Assembly: GCF_026012395.1 (NCBI RefSeq)
Contig: NZ_BRZA01000002.1
Coordinates: forward strand, 930,001 to 994,000
Direction: 5' to 3'
Length of the DNA: 64,000 bases
DNA from: Lysinibacillus piscis
Lineage (GTDB): Bacteria; Bacillota; Bacilli; Bacillales_A; Planococcaceae
Under the pieces are notes generated by a model. It was not told the DNA's origin and did not search any database. It saw only the letters and a list, made by a program, of their open reading frames with translations. The translations under genes were made by a program, and so were the position numbers. This document shows positions 54,274-63,413 of this stretch, piece by piece; positions within the stretch are counted from its first letter, which is position 1; each line of letters starts with the position of its first letter.

Positions 54274-55671
54274 TTATATTTCATCGCTATTTTTTAATGG
54301 AATATGCACGGAAAAAATACTGCCCATTGTTGGTTCACTTTGTACAGTAATGGAACCATTATATTTTTCTAGTAACATTTTCGTAATACTTAATCCTAAA
54401 CCTGTTCCACCTTGTTGACGATTCCTTGCCTTATCCACACGATAAAAGCGATCAAAAATATGGGGTATTTGTTCAGCAATCATACCAATACCATTATCAG
54501 CAACTTTCAACACAGCCTCTTGCCCTATCTTCGATAAATCTAGTTCAATCTGTGGTGTATTTTCACAATAACGAATCGCATTTTCCACTAAATTTCGCAC
54601 AATTTGACCAAGTGCATTTTCAGTAATAAATAATCGACCTACTTCCTCTTTCTGCGTCCATTGTATCTTGGCAGTGGGATACAATTGCTGCATATCCTCT
54701 ATGACCGCTTCTATAACGGTTATTGCATCCGCTTCACTACTATCATCCTTCTCCTCACGTCGTGCCAACTCCAATAACTCCTCAATCATTTTACGCATTC
54801 GCACAATTTCAGACAGTGATGTATCAATCGATTCCTCTAAAATAGCTGGATCATTTTTGCCCCATCTTTTCAATAACGACAAATGCCCTTCAATTACTTG
54901 AATCGGTGTACGTAGCTCATGAGAAGCATCTGTAACAAATTGCTGCTGCTGAGTAAACGAAATTTGTAGCTCATTCATCATATGATTATACATCTTTAAT
55001 AAATCGCCAATTTCATCATGAGATGTATGTGCTAGCTGAATCGGCTCATTAAAGCCTGTATCTGTCACCGTTTTCATCGATGTACGTAATGCTTGTAATG
55101 GACGCATCAAATAACTTGCTAAATAATAACCAATAGAGCCTGATAGTACCAATGCGCCAAGCCCAGCAATTAGCATAGCTGTTAACACATATTTCATCAA
55201 AGACTGGAATTTAGACAATGGATGAATGACTTGAATATAGCCTTGAAAAAAGCCAAGCTGAATTGGCTCATTGATGACATACACATCGGTTTGATCAAGC
55301 GTCGTTTCTAGTATTTCCTCTGTCAATGTTAAAGGAGCGACTGGTGCAGTATCATTAATGCGTAACACGGGCACACCTTTTATCGTCAACAAGCTCACCG
55401 TTTGCTCACGATCCACAATGGCATTTAGCAGTCCTGTATTTTGCTGAATTTGCTCAATCGTAATATTGGGTCCTTGGGAAGCTAAAAAAGCGGCGACATC
55501 ATCACTTGTGCGCTTTACTTTGCTTTCCTCATCGTTCAATAGCCATGTATGAAGTGCTAAATAAACGACAAAACAAATAATGGCATAGCTAAAAAAGATG
55601 ACTGCACTTGATGTAATCATCCATTTACGCTGTAATGATTGATGACGCATCCATTCTTGTAGTTTTTTCAT
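54274..55671 (-). CDS. arlS: ArlS-like sensor histidine kinase
   Basis: The 465-residue kinase has a membrane helix at about 17-40, an extracytoplasmic sensor of about 115 residues, a second helix (about 165-188), HAMP (LMRPLQALRTSMKTV), HisKA and HATPase domains. The H-box reads TDASHELRTPIQVIEGHLSL followed by LKRWGKND, which closely resembles staphylococcal ArlS. The ATP site has NALGQIVRNLVENAIRYCEN, DNGIGM, and GGTGLGLSITKML. It overlaps the response-regulator gene by four bases. ArlS affects adhesion, autolysis and metal responses in Staphylococcus; the signal here is unknown. Confidence 0.9.
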   Translation of the reverse strand: MKKLQEWMRHQSLQRKWMITSSAVIFFSYAIICFVVYLALHTWLLNDEESKVKRTSDDVAAFLASQGPNITIEQIQQNTGLLNAIVDREQTVSLLTIKGVPVLRINDTAPVAPLTLTEEILETTLDQTDVYVINEPIQLGFFQGYIQVIHPLSKFQSLMKYVLTAMLIAGLGALVLSGSIGYYLASYLMRPLQALRTSMKTVTDTGFNEPIQLAHTSHDEIGDLLKMYNHMMNELQISFTQQQQFVTDASHELRTPIQVIEGHLSLLKRWGKNDPAILEESIDTSLSEIVRMRKMIEELLELARREEKDDSSEADAITVIEAVIEDMQQLYPTAKIQWTQKEEVGRLFITENALGQIVRNLVENAIRYCENTPQIELDLSKIGQEAVLKVADNGIGMIAEQIPHIFDRFYRVDKARNRQQGGTGLGLSITKMLLEKYNGSITVQSEPTMGSIFSVHIPLKNSDEI

Positions 55672-56342
55672 TCTCGCATCACATACCCAACTCCTCGAAC
55701 GGTTTCAATATAAGTATTCATCCCACCTGGTAGCTTCGTACGTAAATGGCGAATATACACATCGACTACATTTGTTTCAACATCCGTATCATAGCCCCAT
55801 ACCGTTGTCAAAATAAGCTCTCGGGTACAAACCTTATTTTTGCGCTCGATTAATAATTTTAATAAATCAAATTCCGTTTTCGTTAACTCTAGCTTGCTCC
55901 CCTTTATTTCCACCTCATAGGCTGCTACATCCATCACAATGTCCCGACAGGTCAGTGCTTCACCTGTTGTTTCAGTTGGCGTGACACGGCGTAAAATCGT
56001 GCGAATACGGGCAAGCAGTTCCTCAATAGCGAACGGTTTCACTAAATAATCGTCTGCTCCTGCATCTAAACCTGCTACACGGTCCATCACTGCATCTCTC
56101 GCTGTTAGCAATAAAATCGGTACATCAGATTGTGTGCGAACACGACGACAGATTTCGATGCCATTGATACTAGGTAGCATGACGTCCAATAATAGGACAT
56201 CAAACGTTTCTGAAGCAGCTAGTGCCAAGCCTTCACGTCCATCTGCTGCCACACGAATATCGTAGCCCTCATGCTGTAATTCAAGCTCAACAAATCGGGC
56301 AATATGTTTTTCATCTTCCACCAACAGTATTTTTTTTGGCAT
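55668..56342 (-). CDS. arlR: ArlR-like OmpR/PhoB response regulator
   Basis: ATG 56342 follows GAAGGTGAG and gives 224 residues; the 56363 start is less likely. The receiver domain (1-120) has the acidic pair in LLVEDEKH, the phospho-acceptor Asp in FDVLLLDVMLP (about 52), and switch Thr and Lys in LLLTARDAV and DDYLVKPF. The C-terminal winged helix (about 130-224) ends GMNTYIETVRGVGYVMRE. It is the first gene of the two-gene signalling operon. Confidence 0.92.
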   Translation of the reverse strand: MPKKILLVEDEKHIARFVELELQHEGYDIRVAADGREGLALAASETFDVLLLDVMLPSINGIEICRRVRTQSDVPILLLTARDAVMDRVAGLDAGADDYLVKPFAIEELLARIRTILRRVTPTETTGEALTCRDIVMDVAAYEVEIKGSKLELTKTEFDLLKLLIERKNKVCTRELILTTVWGYDTDVETNVVDVYIRHLRTKLPGGMNTYIETVRGVGYVMRE

Positions 56343-56390
56343 GTACTCACCTTCTATCTTCATATTTCATTGTTATAGTATCAAAGAAAA

Positions 56391-56427
56391 AGCCTGTCGG
56401 ACAAGTAATGGTGCACATGTCCTACAG
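56391..56427 (-). terminator. terminator of the PAS-GGDEF gene
   Basis: CTGTCGGACA (56394-56403) pairs with TGTCCTACAG (56418-56427) with one mismatch; TTTTT follows on the minus strand. Confidence 0.75.
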
Positions 56428-56440
56428 ACCAATCGTATGA

Positions 56441-58459
56441 TTATTCAGCTATACATAAATGATCTTTCCCCTGCTCCTTTGCTTTATACAAAGCTTGGTC
56501 TGCTCGCTCTAATAATTGGTCCAATGTATGACCATGTTCAGGATAATAAGCAATGCCCATTGAAGCAGTCGGTGCAAAATCATGACCTTCGATTGTCCAG
56601 CCACGTCGTAATCCTTCACGGATTCGCTCGATAATATGCATCGTTTGTACATGCCGTTTCTCTTGGTCCCCTGCTAAACCAGTTAAGACCACGACAAATT
56701 CATCGCCACCGATACGAATCACTAAATCATGACTACGTATGGATGTAATTAATACTTGCCCAAACTTACGGATGAATTCATCCCCCATATCATGTCCATA
56801 ATTATCATTGACATCTTTAAAATCGTCGCCATCAATGAAAAATAATGCTAAAGAATGCTGATTGCTCGTCATTTTATCTAAAATCACAGGAAATTCCTTT
56901 GCTAAATAACGACGATTAGGTAGCTGTGTCAGTGTGTCATGATAAGCAAGGTAAAGTAAATCGTTTTCCCATTCCTTACGATGTGTAATTTCTCTCGATA
57001 GCATCATAATTTGTGACACTTTCTCACGCTTTGGATCATTCACAATCGTTATATTGCCTTCTGACCATCGTGTTGAGCCGTCCTTTGCTTTTAACAATAA
57101 CTCCAACTGTGTATCATGTTGATCCTTATAATCTGTTAAAAATGCTTGCCATACAGCTTTGCTTTCGTCCGCCAAAATATTACTGTAAAAATGTCCTTGT
57201 AATTCAACATTTCGGTAACCTAAATAAAGCTGATACGACGGCGATGCATACATAATAATACCGTCTTCATCCGTAATCACAATTAAATCATTTGTATTTT
57301 CTGTAATGAGTCGGAATGTACGCTCCGTATTTTTCAATTCAATGAACATTCTTTTCTTGTCCGTAATATCATAATTAATGGATAAGTATTGCGTAATTTG
57401 CCCTTGTTCATCCTTCAATGGAATAATAACTGCTTCTACCCAGTAATCTACAAGATATTTTGTGCGGAAACATAGTTCACCACGCCAAACCTTACCGTCT
57501 TTAATGCTAGCAATCATCGTTGTCACACTTTGTTCTGAAGTGCGAGGGTCAATAAGATGATAGGGCTGTCCAATGATTTCATCTGCCGTGTAGCCTAATG
57601 CATTCAAAAACAATTCATTAATTTCTTCAATATTGCCATCTACATCTAAAATCGCAATCGCTGTTGCAAAGTTCAATGCGGCTTTAAATACTTCTAAATG
57701 ATGTGTTTTTGAACGCAACTCCACTTCTTGTTCAGTAAACATCGTTAAGTCTTGCATCACAAGAAAAATGGCTAAAGAGTCTGCATCATAGGTAAATGAG
57801 GAAAATGAAATCAAATATACACGTTCTTGCTGGTCAAGTGTGCGAAGTCGAATAATTTTCTGACCAATCACTTTGCCAGCGACTACGTTTTGTATATATG
57901 TGTCCATTTTAGCTGCCTCTTGCTCCGTAATAATGGGCAACTTGCTAAAAGGCTGTGATTTCACATCCTCAGCATGTAAGCCAAAATCTTCTACAAAACG
58001 GGCATTCACTTCATAAATCGTGCCTTCTTGGGATAAAATGGCTGTAGAAATAAACGAGCGGTCAAATACGGAACGCATAAATAAAAATTTATCTTCAATC
58101 TTTCGCTCATAACGAATTTCCTTCGTAATGGCTAAAATATAATCTTCCTCTTGATGGCGTAACGGGCGGACTGTTGTTTCATATTTCCGCTGTTCAGATT
58201 GTATGAAAACATAATCCATATAATCAACCTGTTGTTGTGTGGCGATAGCCAAATCATAATTTGCTCGAACTAAGGTAAAGGTACGTTCTGACGTCACGGT
58301 AGAAAGCATTTTACCTACAGCTTCATTTGTTAACAAAGTTTGAGCTGCTTGATTTAAGCGAATATATTGATAGTCATTTCCTATCTTTTTCATTAAGAAA
58401 GCAAAATCTTTGCCCATAAATAATTCATTAAACACATGCTCGCTTAAAAAATTCTCCAT
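56441..58459 (-). CDS. multi-PAS diguanylate cyclase
   Basis: This soluble protein of 672 residues makes c-di-GMP. About four PAS modules fill residues 15-495, with PAC-like ends such as QYLSINYDITDKKRMFIELK. The GGDEF domain is about residues 505-670: DTLTQLPNRRYLAKEF, FFIDGDDFKDVNDNYGHDMG, and IRIGGDEFVVV with an intact GGDEF. RSHD five residues before it fits an RxxD inhibitory site, so product feedback is likely. No EAL domain and no membrane helix is seen. The ligand of the PAS modules is unknown. Confidence 0.92.
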   Translation of the reverse strand: MENFLSEHVFNELFMGKDFAFLMKKIGNDYQYIRLNQAAQTLLTNEAVGKMLSTVTSERTFTLVRANYDLAIATQQQVDYMDYVFIQSEQRKYETTVRPLRHQEEDYILAITKEIRYERKIEDKFLFMRSVFDRSFISTAILSQEGTIYEVNARFVEDFGLHAEDVKSQPFSKLPIITEQEAAKMDTYIQNVVAGKVIGQKIIRLRTLDQQERVYLISFSSFTYDADSLAIFLVMQDLTMFTEQEVELRSKTHHLEVFKAALNFATAIAILDVDGNIEEINELFLNALGYTADEIIGQPYHLIDPRTSEQSVTTMIASIKDGKVWRGELCFRTKYLVDYWVEAVIIPLKDEQGQITQYLSINYDITDKKRMFIELKNTERTFRLITENTNDLIVITDEDGIIMYASPSYQLYLGYRNVELQGHFYSNILADESKAVWQAFLTDYKDQHDTQLELLLKAKDGSTRWSEGNITIVNDPKREKVSQIMMLSREITHRKEWENDLLYLAYHDTLTQLPNRRYLAKEFPVILDKMTSNQHSLALFFIDGDDFKDVNDNYGHDMGDEFIRKFGQVLITSIRSHDLVIRIGGDEFVVVLTGLAGDQEKRHVQTMHIIERIREGLRRGWTIEGHDFAPTASMGIAYYPEHGHTLDQLLERADQALYKAKEQGKDHLCIAE

Positions 58460-58508
58460 GCTATTCCCCCTCTATTTTATTTAGCTACAATTGCCTAATT
58501 AGTTTTCT

Positions 58509-58537
58509 TCTATATTTAAAATTGAATGCTGTGTCAA
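58509..58537 (-). promoter_or_regulatory. sigma-A promoter of the PAS-GGDEF gene
   Basis: TTGACA (58537-58532) and TATAGA (58514-58509) on the minus strand are 17 bases apart. Confidence 0.75.
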
Positions 58538-58970
58538 TTGTTATTTTATGACTGTTGACCTATGTAACTAAAGGCTTCTAGTAATATTAGTATACCATAA
58601 TATAACGTCATTTATCGTTATCAAAATCAGGAAGTGATCCCCTCATAATGCCGTATATGTTATCGGCATTTTCATGCAGAAGTTGACATAGTATACATGA
58701 TAATGCCCTATAGAAATTTTTGTACTAGTACACCTTAAAAATACTTATCAAAATGCGAATAAAATAATTGCAGAATGACTTGTCACTGTTATATTATATT
58801 AGTAAAACTAGCCTTTTTTCGGTACGGTCAAAATCAGTAAGACAACGGAAGATTATGGTTTTCATAGTTGTAACGTCTAGTTCTTTGGGTTTGAATTCCT
58901 GCACGAATTTTAGTTGATGGATTGTTTGAATGGAATTGTTTTAACTACCCTTGCAAAGGAGGCGTTTCGC
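58538..58970. other. 433-base intergenic region, possible promoter for the GNAT gene
   Basis: A plus-strand TTGCAG-N16-TATATT pair lies at 58768-58795, about 175 bases before the GNAT start. A hairpin AATGCCG/CGGCATT occurs near 58649-58671. No known riboswitch or tRNA was recognised, and no open frame has a good ribosome site. Confidence 0.5.
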
Positions 58971-59519
58971 ATGCTTAAACATCGAGACCTACATGAATGT
59001 ACTGAGCTTTATGAACTATTATCACACCCTGCTGTTTTTCCATTTGTCCGCCAAAAAGCGACATCAGCTGATGAATATTGGTTTATGACAAAACAGCTTA
59101 TTGAAGAAGAGGCACAAGGCCTAACGATTTCTCGCACAATTACAGATGAATGGGGACAGCCAATCGGTACAATCAGCATTCATGACGTAGAAGATGGTGC
59201 TGGATTTTTAGGTACGTGGATCGGACTTCCCTATCAAGGGAAAGGATATAATCAAAAAGCAAAGTTATTATTTTTAAATGAATTATTTTTTGACTATCAA
59301 TTCCATACGGTTTTCTTACGTATTCGTGTAAACAACGTACGATCACAGCGTGCTGCTTTAAAATTACCGTATGTACTGGAAGCGAATGATAGTCATCCAA
59401 CATTATTAGCACAAGTTAACAGTGGTGAAGCACAGTATAACTTATATAAAATTCCAAAAGATTTATTTTATTTAACAACTGCCCACGAGCAGGTAGAGGA
59501 AGAAGAACAAGCAATGTAA
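58971..59519 (+). CDS. GNAT-family N-acetyltransferase (RimJ/RimL-like)
   Basis: ATG 58971 follows AAAGGAGG by eight bases, giving 182 residues; the upstream ATGs have no site. The GNAT fold shows in TISIHDVEDGAGFLGTWIGL and the acetyl-CoA loop YQGKGYNQKAKLLFL, followed by FLRIRVNNVRSQRAALKL, the usual N-x-R-S-x-x-A helix. The tail is acidic (HEQVEEEEQAM). Protein N-terminal or small-molecule acetylation is possible. A strong terminator follows. Confidence 0.88.
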   Translation: MLKHRDLHECTELYELLSHPAVFPFVRQKATSADEYWFMTKQLIEEEAQGLTISRTITDEWGQPIGTISIHDVEDGAGFLGTWIGLPYQGKGYNQKAKLLFLNELFFDYQFHTVFLRIRVNNVRSQRAALKLPYVLEANDSHPTLLAQVNSGEAQYNLYKIPKDLFYLTTAHEQVEEEEQAM

Positions 59520-59523
59520 AGCA

Positions 59524-59566
59524 AAAAGCGATGTTGGCTGTCATAAACAGTCAAACATCGCTTTTT
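59524..59566 (+). terminator. terminator of the GNAT gene
   Basis: AAAAGCGATGTT pairs with AACATCGCTTTT, with an inner CTG/CAG, then T. It abuts a repeat end. Confidence 0.85.
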
Positions 59567-59640
59567 ATCTTGATTCAGCCATTTTTTTGCGAAAGCTTGA
59601 GTAAAACATAGCAGCAGCAACAATTTTTTGCAAGCTTATA
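59564..59640. repeat. fragment of the MITE-like repeat family
   Basis: TTTATCTTGATTCAG (59564-59578) matches the end of the element at 37148-37162, and TTGCGAAAGC follows within 20 bases. No second inverted end is seen nearby in this copy. Confidence 0.6.
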
Positions 59641-59676
59641 AAAAATATAGACGCCATTATGCTGGAACGTAATGGC

Positions 59677-60753
59677 TTATTTTTTGTATTGCAAAATTAA
59701 CTGCACCATTTCATCTGGTGTTTTAGGACGCTGTGTTTGCTCCATCGTCAATATCATTTGTGATTGTCGCCCTACTAATGACTCTATCGCTTGCATAAAG
59801 GAGTCTTTTGTCAGCTCTTCCTCTATCAAAACATCCGCAAAGCCTTGTTTTTGAAAAAGTTTTGCGTTTAAAATTTGGTCACCGCGGCTTTTTTGCGCAG
59901 ACAATGGAATCAGTAACATCGGCTTATGTAAGGCTAAAAATTCAAAAATAGAGTTTGAACCTGCACGTGATACAACAAAATCAGCAGCATGCAATAAATT
60001 AGGTAATTCCGTTGTCACATATTCAAATTGCTTATAGCCTACTGTATCCACCAATGTTTGGTCAAGATTGCCTTTACCACATAAATGAATAATCGAAAAA
60101 CGCTTTAATAGCTCAGGTAAATTTTGACGAAGGGCGTCATTGACAACAACTGACCCTAAGCTTCCTCCCATGACAAGCAGTACAGGTTTTTCGCCTGTAA
60201 ATCCGCACAATGTCAGCCCTTTTGTCCGATTACCTGTAAAGAGCGCTGGACGAATAATTGAGCCTGTACATGTTGCCTTATCTTGTGGTACATGCTTTAA
60301 TGTTTCCTCAAAAATTGTAAAAATATGAGAAGCAAATGGTAAGGCAATTTTATTCGCTAAGCCTGGTGTCACATCTGATTCATGGACAACCACAGGAACA
60401 CCCGCTAATTTCGCCGCCATCACCACAGGAACTGAAACAAAGCCACCTTTTGAAAAAATAACTTGAGGCTTTACTTTTTTGATAATGCGTAAAGCTTGCA
60501 TCATACCTGCCACGACTTTAAACGGATCGGTAAAGTTTTTCATAGAAAAGTAACGGCGTAATTTGCCACTTGCAATGCCGTAAAAAGGCACATTCGGAAA
60601 GGCATCGCCAATTAATTCTTTTTCAATGCCCTGCTCTGAGCCAATATAATGAACAGCATAACCAAGTTGCTGTAAAGATGGGATAATCGCTTGATTCAGC
60701 GATACATGCCCCGCTGTGCCCCCACCTGTTAACATAATTGTTTGTTCTTTCAC
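59677..60753 (-). CDS. murG: MurG-type UDP-GlcNAc:lipid I GlcNAc transferase
   Basis: GTG 60753 lies seven bases after AGGAG, giving 358 residues; ATG 60783 has no site. The GT28 fold has [14 protein letters not shown] at the N-terminus, [35 protein letters not shown] and [20 protein letters not shown] with IPL. It would convert lipid I to lipid II on the inner face of the membrane. It is not within a division/cell-wall cluster here, so it may be a second murG, as in some Bacillus. Repeat fragments lie on both sides. Confidence 0.88.
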   Translation of the reverse strand: MKEQTIMLTGGGTAGHVSLNQAIIPSLQQLGYAVHYIGSEQGIEKELIGDAFPNVPFYGIASGKLRRYFSMKNFTDPFKVVAGMMQALRIIKKVKPQVIFSKGGFVSVPVVMAAKLAGVPVVVHESDVTPGLANKIALPFASHIFTIFEETLKHVPQDKATCTGSIIRPALFTGNRTKGLTLCGFTGEKPVLLVMGGSLGSVVVNDALRQNLPELLKRFSIIHLCGKGNLDQTLVDTVGYKQFEYVTTELPNLLHAADFVVSRAGSNSIFEFLALHKPMLLIPLSAQKSRGDQILNAKLFQKQGFADVLIEEELTKDSFMQAIESLVGRQSQMILTMEQTQRPKTPDEMVQLILQYKK

Positions 60754-60889
60754 ATTAATTCTCCTATTCAAAACGATCTTCATGTTCTCTCTAGTCTTTT
60801 ATTTTACTATATGCATTTCAAAAACGATAGATGATATATACCAAAATCCATTGTGTGTATGCTATACTGAATCAATTCTGCTCCAACGG

Positions 60890-60983
60890 ATGTCCAACCG
60901 TCTATATCTGACACTAGGTTGCGTTTTCTATATCGAAAGCGCTAGCGACAGATACAACAAATGACATCCACTGAACCAAGATA
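60890..60983. repeat. fragment of the MITE-like repeat family
   Basis: TATATCGAAAGCGCTAGCGA followed by CAGATACA shares the hairpin core of 37106-37373. TGACATCCACTGAACCAAGATA (60962-60983) in two parts is the reverse complement of the 37149-37170 end with three mismatches. It lies just before the MATE gene. Confidence 0.65.
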
Positions 60984-61009
60984 TTATTCTAGTAAAGGAT
61001 GTACGCCTC

Positions 61010-62362
61010 ATGCACCAAACAACAACACTAAAAGCAAAATATGCACTACTTTTAAAAATGATTGTTCCTATTTTAGTGACGCAAGTAGCAATGTATCTTA
61101 TTTCATTTTTTGATATTTTAATGTCCAGTCGCTACGGTACTGCAGATTTAGCGGGTGTCTCGATTGGCTCCTCCATTTGGATGCCGATTTATACAGGCTT
61201 GTCTGGTATTTTATTAGCTATTCCGCCCATTGTTTCACAGCTTGTCGGTGCTAAAAAGAAGCACGATGCCAAAAAAGCAGTACAACAAGGTATTTATGTT
61301 GCCCTGTTATTAGCGAGCATCATTTTTATCGGACTTTTTTCAAGTATTGACTGGATTTTAAGTCATATGAACTTAGAGCCTGCCGTGCATCATATCGCTA
61401 AATTTTATATTTACGCCATGTGTGCTGGTCTGATACCGTTCTTTTTATTTTTCGTACTACGCTGCTTTATCGATGCACTTGGTAAAACACGTGTCACAAT
61501 GATGATTACCCTACTCACAGCACCCATTAATATCGTTTTGAATTATCTCTTCATTTTTGGAAAATGGGGTGCACCAGAGCTAGGTGGTATTGGTGCAGGT
61601 GTCGCAACAGCAATTACCTATTGGATGATTCTTTTCGTAACGATCTGGATTATTGCCAAGCATACGCCATTTAATCGTTTCCGCTTATTCCATGATTGGC
61701 CGAGACTTGAATGGCTACGCTGGAAGGAAATTCTCATGATTGGTGTACCCATTGGGATTTCTTTATTTGCAGAAACAAGCATTTTTGCGGCAGTGACGAT
61801 GATGATGAGCCGCTTTAGCACTGAGGTTATTGCAGCTCATCAAATCGCTTTAAATTTCACTTCCTTGTTATACATGGTTCCTCTTAGTATTGCAATGGGT
61901 GTAACCATTTTAGTCGGCTTTGAAATTGGAGCTGGTCGCCACCATGATGCGAAATTGTACAGTTATTTATGTGTGGGGACAGCAATTGTCTTTAGCTTCG
62001 TATCCGCCTGTATTTTATTTGTCTTCCGTGAACCAATTGCTAGTATGTATACAACAGATGGTAAAGTATTATCCTTTGCAGTCCAATTTTTAGTGTATGC
62101 AGCGATTTTCCAATTATCAGATGCCATTCAAGCCCCTGTCCAAGGTGCACTACGTGGCTATAAAGATGTGATGATTACCTTTATCATGGCTATTATTTCC
62201 TATTGGGTGATTGGTCTACCTGTAGGCTACACCATTGCTACATATACAGACTTTGGTCCATTTGGTTACTGGCTTGGCCTTGTTGCAGGATTAACAGCAG
62301 GTGCAGTTACGTTATTAATACGCTTACTGCTTGTGCAAAAACAATTGACACAGCGTGTATAA
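61010..62362 (+). CDS. MATE-family multidrug efflux protein
   Basis: The 450-residue protein has twelve membrane helices in two MATE bundles. Typical segments are LLKMIVPILVTQVAMYLISF in helix 1, LIPFFLFFVLRCFIDALGKT, and APINIVLNYLFIFGKWGAPE followed by GGIGAGVATA. These place it in the NorM branch, which exports cationic drugs and dyes in exchange for Na+ or H+. AAAGGATG lies before ATG 61010. It is monocistronic. Confidence 0.93.
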   Translation: MHQTTTLKAKYALLLKMIVPILVTQVAMYLISFFDILMSSRYGTADLAGVSIGSSIWMPIYTGLSGILLAIPPIVSQLVGAKKKHDAKKAVQQGIYVALLLASIIFIGLFSSIDWILSHMNLEPAVHHIAKFYIYAMCAGLIPFFLFFVLRCFIDALGKTRVTMMITLLTAPINIVLNYLFIFGKWGAPELGGIGAGVATAITYWMILFVTIWIIAKHTPFNRFRLFHDWPRLEWLRWKEILMIGVPIGISLFAETSIFAAVTMMMSRFSTEVIAAHQIALNFTSLLYMVPLSIAMGVTILVGFEIGAGRHHDAKLYSYLCVGTAIVFSFVSACILFVFREPIASMYTTDGKVLSFAVQFLVYAAIFQLSDAIQAPVQGALRGYKDVMITFIMAIISYWVIGLPVGYTIATYTDFGPFGYWLGLVAGLTAGAVTLLIRLLLVQKQLTQRV

Positions 62363-62407
62363 ATAAGCAAAAGCATCTACTTTTTTAGCGTAGATGCTTT
62401 TGCTTAT
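62363..62407. terminator. terminator of the MATE gene
   Basis: ATAAGCAAAAGCATCTAC (62363-62380) is the exact complement of GTAGATGCTTTTGCTTAT (62390-62407). Confidence 0.88.
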
Positions 62408-62474
62408 TATGAGCATTTTTCACATTTAGTTGCTCTCTGCTGATGAAAATGTGTATAAATATCTTGTTCCTCCA

Positions 62475-63179
62475 TTAATCGTTGCACAATTTGGTCATGA
62501 TTACTTGAATATGCTGTCTTTGCAAAAAGACACTAAATTGCGGTAAAAACATCTTTGGTGAATGATGTAGCTCAAGATACATATTATCGCCATTATGAAG
62601 AATCACCTTCAAATCAAAAGGATCAAAGCTAATATCAAATGGAGATATTCTTTGCTTCGCTTGATATATGATTTCCACCGCAGCGATATCTGTATAATTA
62701 ATTTTTTTCTCTGTGCGATAGGTTAGTAATTCCACTATTTTTTTAGTCGTCGTATTCGAATAGGTCTGTATCCCTAAGCCATCTTGTTCAATAACCCAAT
62801 AATCGTTAAACAAAACAGGAAAAATCAGTATACAGCCTATAAGAAAGACAAACAACAAGAGTCCTATTGGTTGATAGCCAAAACCTGTAAGAAATAGACT
62901 GATAATGAGCCAGACAAATAGAAACCATATTCCCTTTTTAACACTATATTTTTGCCCTACGATATAAGGCTTTTTGAAAAAAGGGCTACCTTGCACGAGT
63001 TCATCTAGTGATATACCATATAAATCTGATAAAGATACAAGATTATCTATAGATGGCACAGATAAACCTTTCTCCCATTTTGAAACGGCTTGTGTTGTCA
63101 CATGTAATTTCTGTGCCACCTGCTCCTGTGTGTAGCCCATTCTTTTTCGATGAATTTTTAACATATTCGCTAATAGCAT
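62475..63179 (-). CDS. XRE-family regulator with membrane anchor
   Basis: ATG 63179 follows AAAGGGGAG by six bases, giving 234 residues; upstream starts abut or precede that site. Residues 1-65 are an XRE helix-turn-helix (MGYTQEQVAQKLHVTTQAVS then KWEKG). Two hydrophobic helices (about 95-140; IWFLFVWLIISLFLTGFGY and LLLFVFLIGCILIFPVLF) are followed by a PH-like cytosolic domain with VEIIYQAKQRISPF and LKVILHNGDNMYLEL. Such anchored regulators respond to envelope or membrane signals; the targets are unknown. Confidence 0.87.
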   Translation of the reverse strand: MLLANMLKIHRKRMGYTQEQVAQKLHVTTQAVSKWEKGLSVPSIDNLVSLSDLYGISLDELVQGSPFFKKPYIVGQKYSVKKGIWFLFVWLIISLFLTGFGYQPIGLLLFVFLIGCILIFPVLFNDYWVIEQDGLGIQTYSNTTTKKIVELLTYRTEKKINYTDIAAVEIIYQAKQRISPFDISFDPFDLKVILHNGDNMYLELHHSPKMFLPQFSVFLQRQHIQVIMTKLCND

Positions 63180-63363
63180 ACCCATCTCCCCTTTCACAAT
63201 TAGCGTATCGTTTTTGACCAAAATAAACAATCAACTGGTGGTTGAATCCCTATTTCAAGCCTTTTATTTGCTCAAAATAAATGGCATAAACCATATTATG
63301 TATCACTAAAGATACGTGTGGAAAGATGAAATATACGAATGCATCCAATTAGATAAAACCAAA

Positions 63364-63402
63364 AAGCTGATGGAAAGGTATTTGATTCCTTTCCATCAGC
63401 TT
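63364..63402 (-). terminator. terminator of the CAP-domain gene
   Basis: AAGCTGATGGAAAGG (63364-63378) pairs perfectly with CCTTTCCATCAGCTT (63388-63402); the minus strand continues TTTGGTTTT. Confidence 0.92.
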
Positions 63403-63413
63403 CTGCACATTCA

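Noticed and set aside
58880..58915. tRNA T-arm-like string GGTTTGAATTCCTGC
   Set aside because: The flanking bases do not form the five-base stem, and no acceptor or anticodon arm could be placed.
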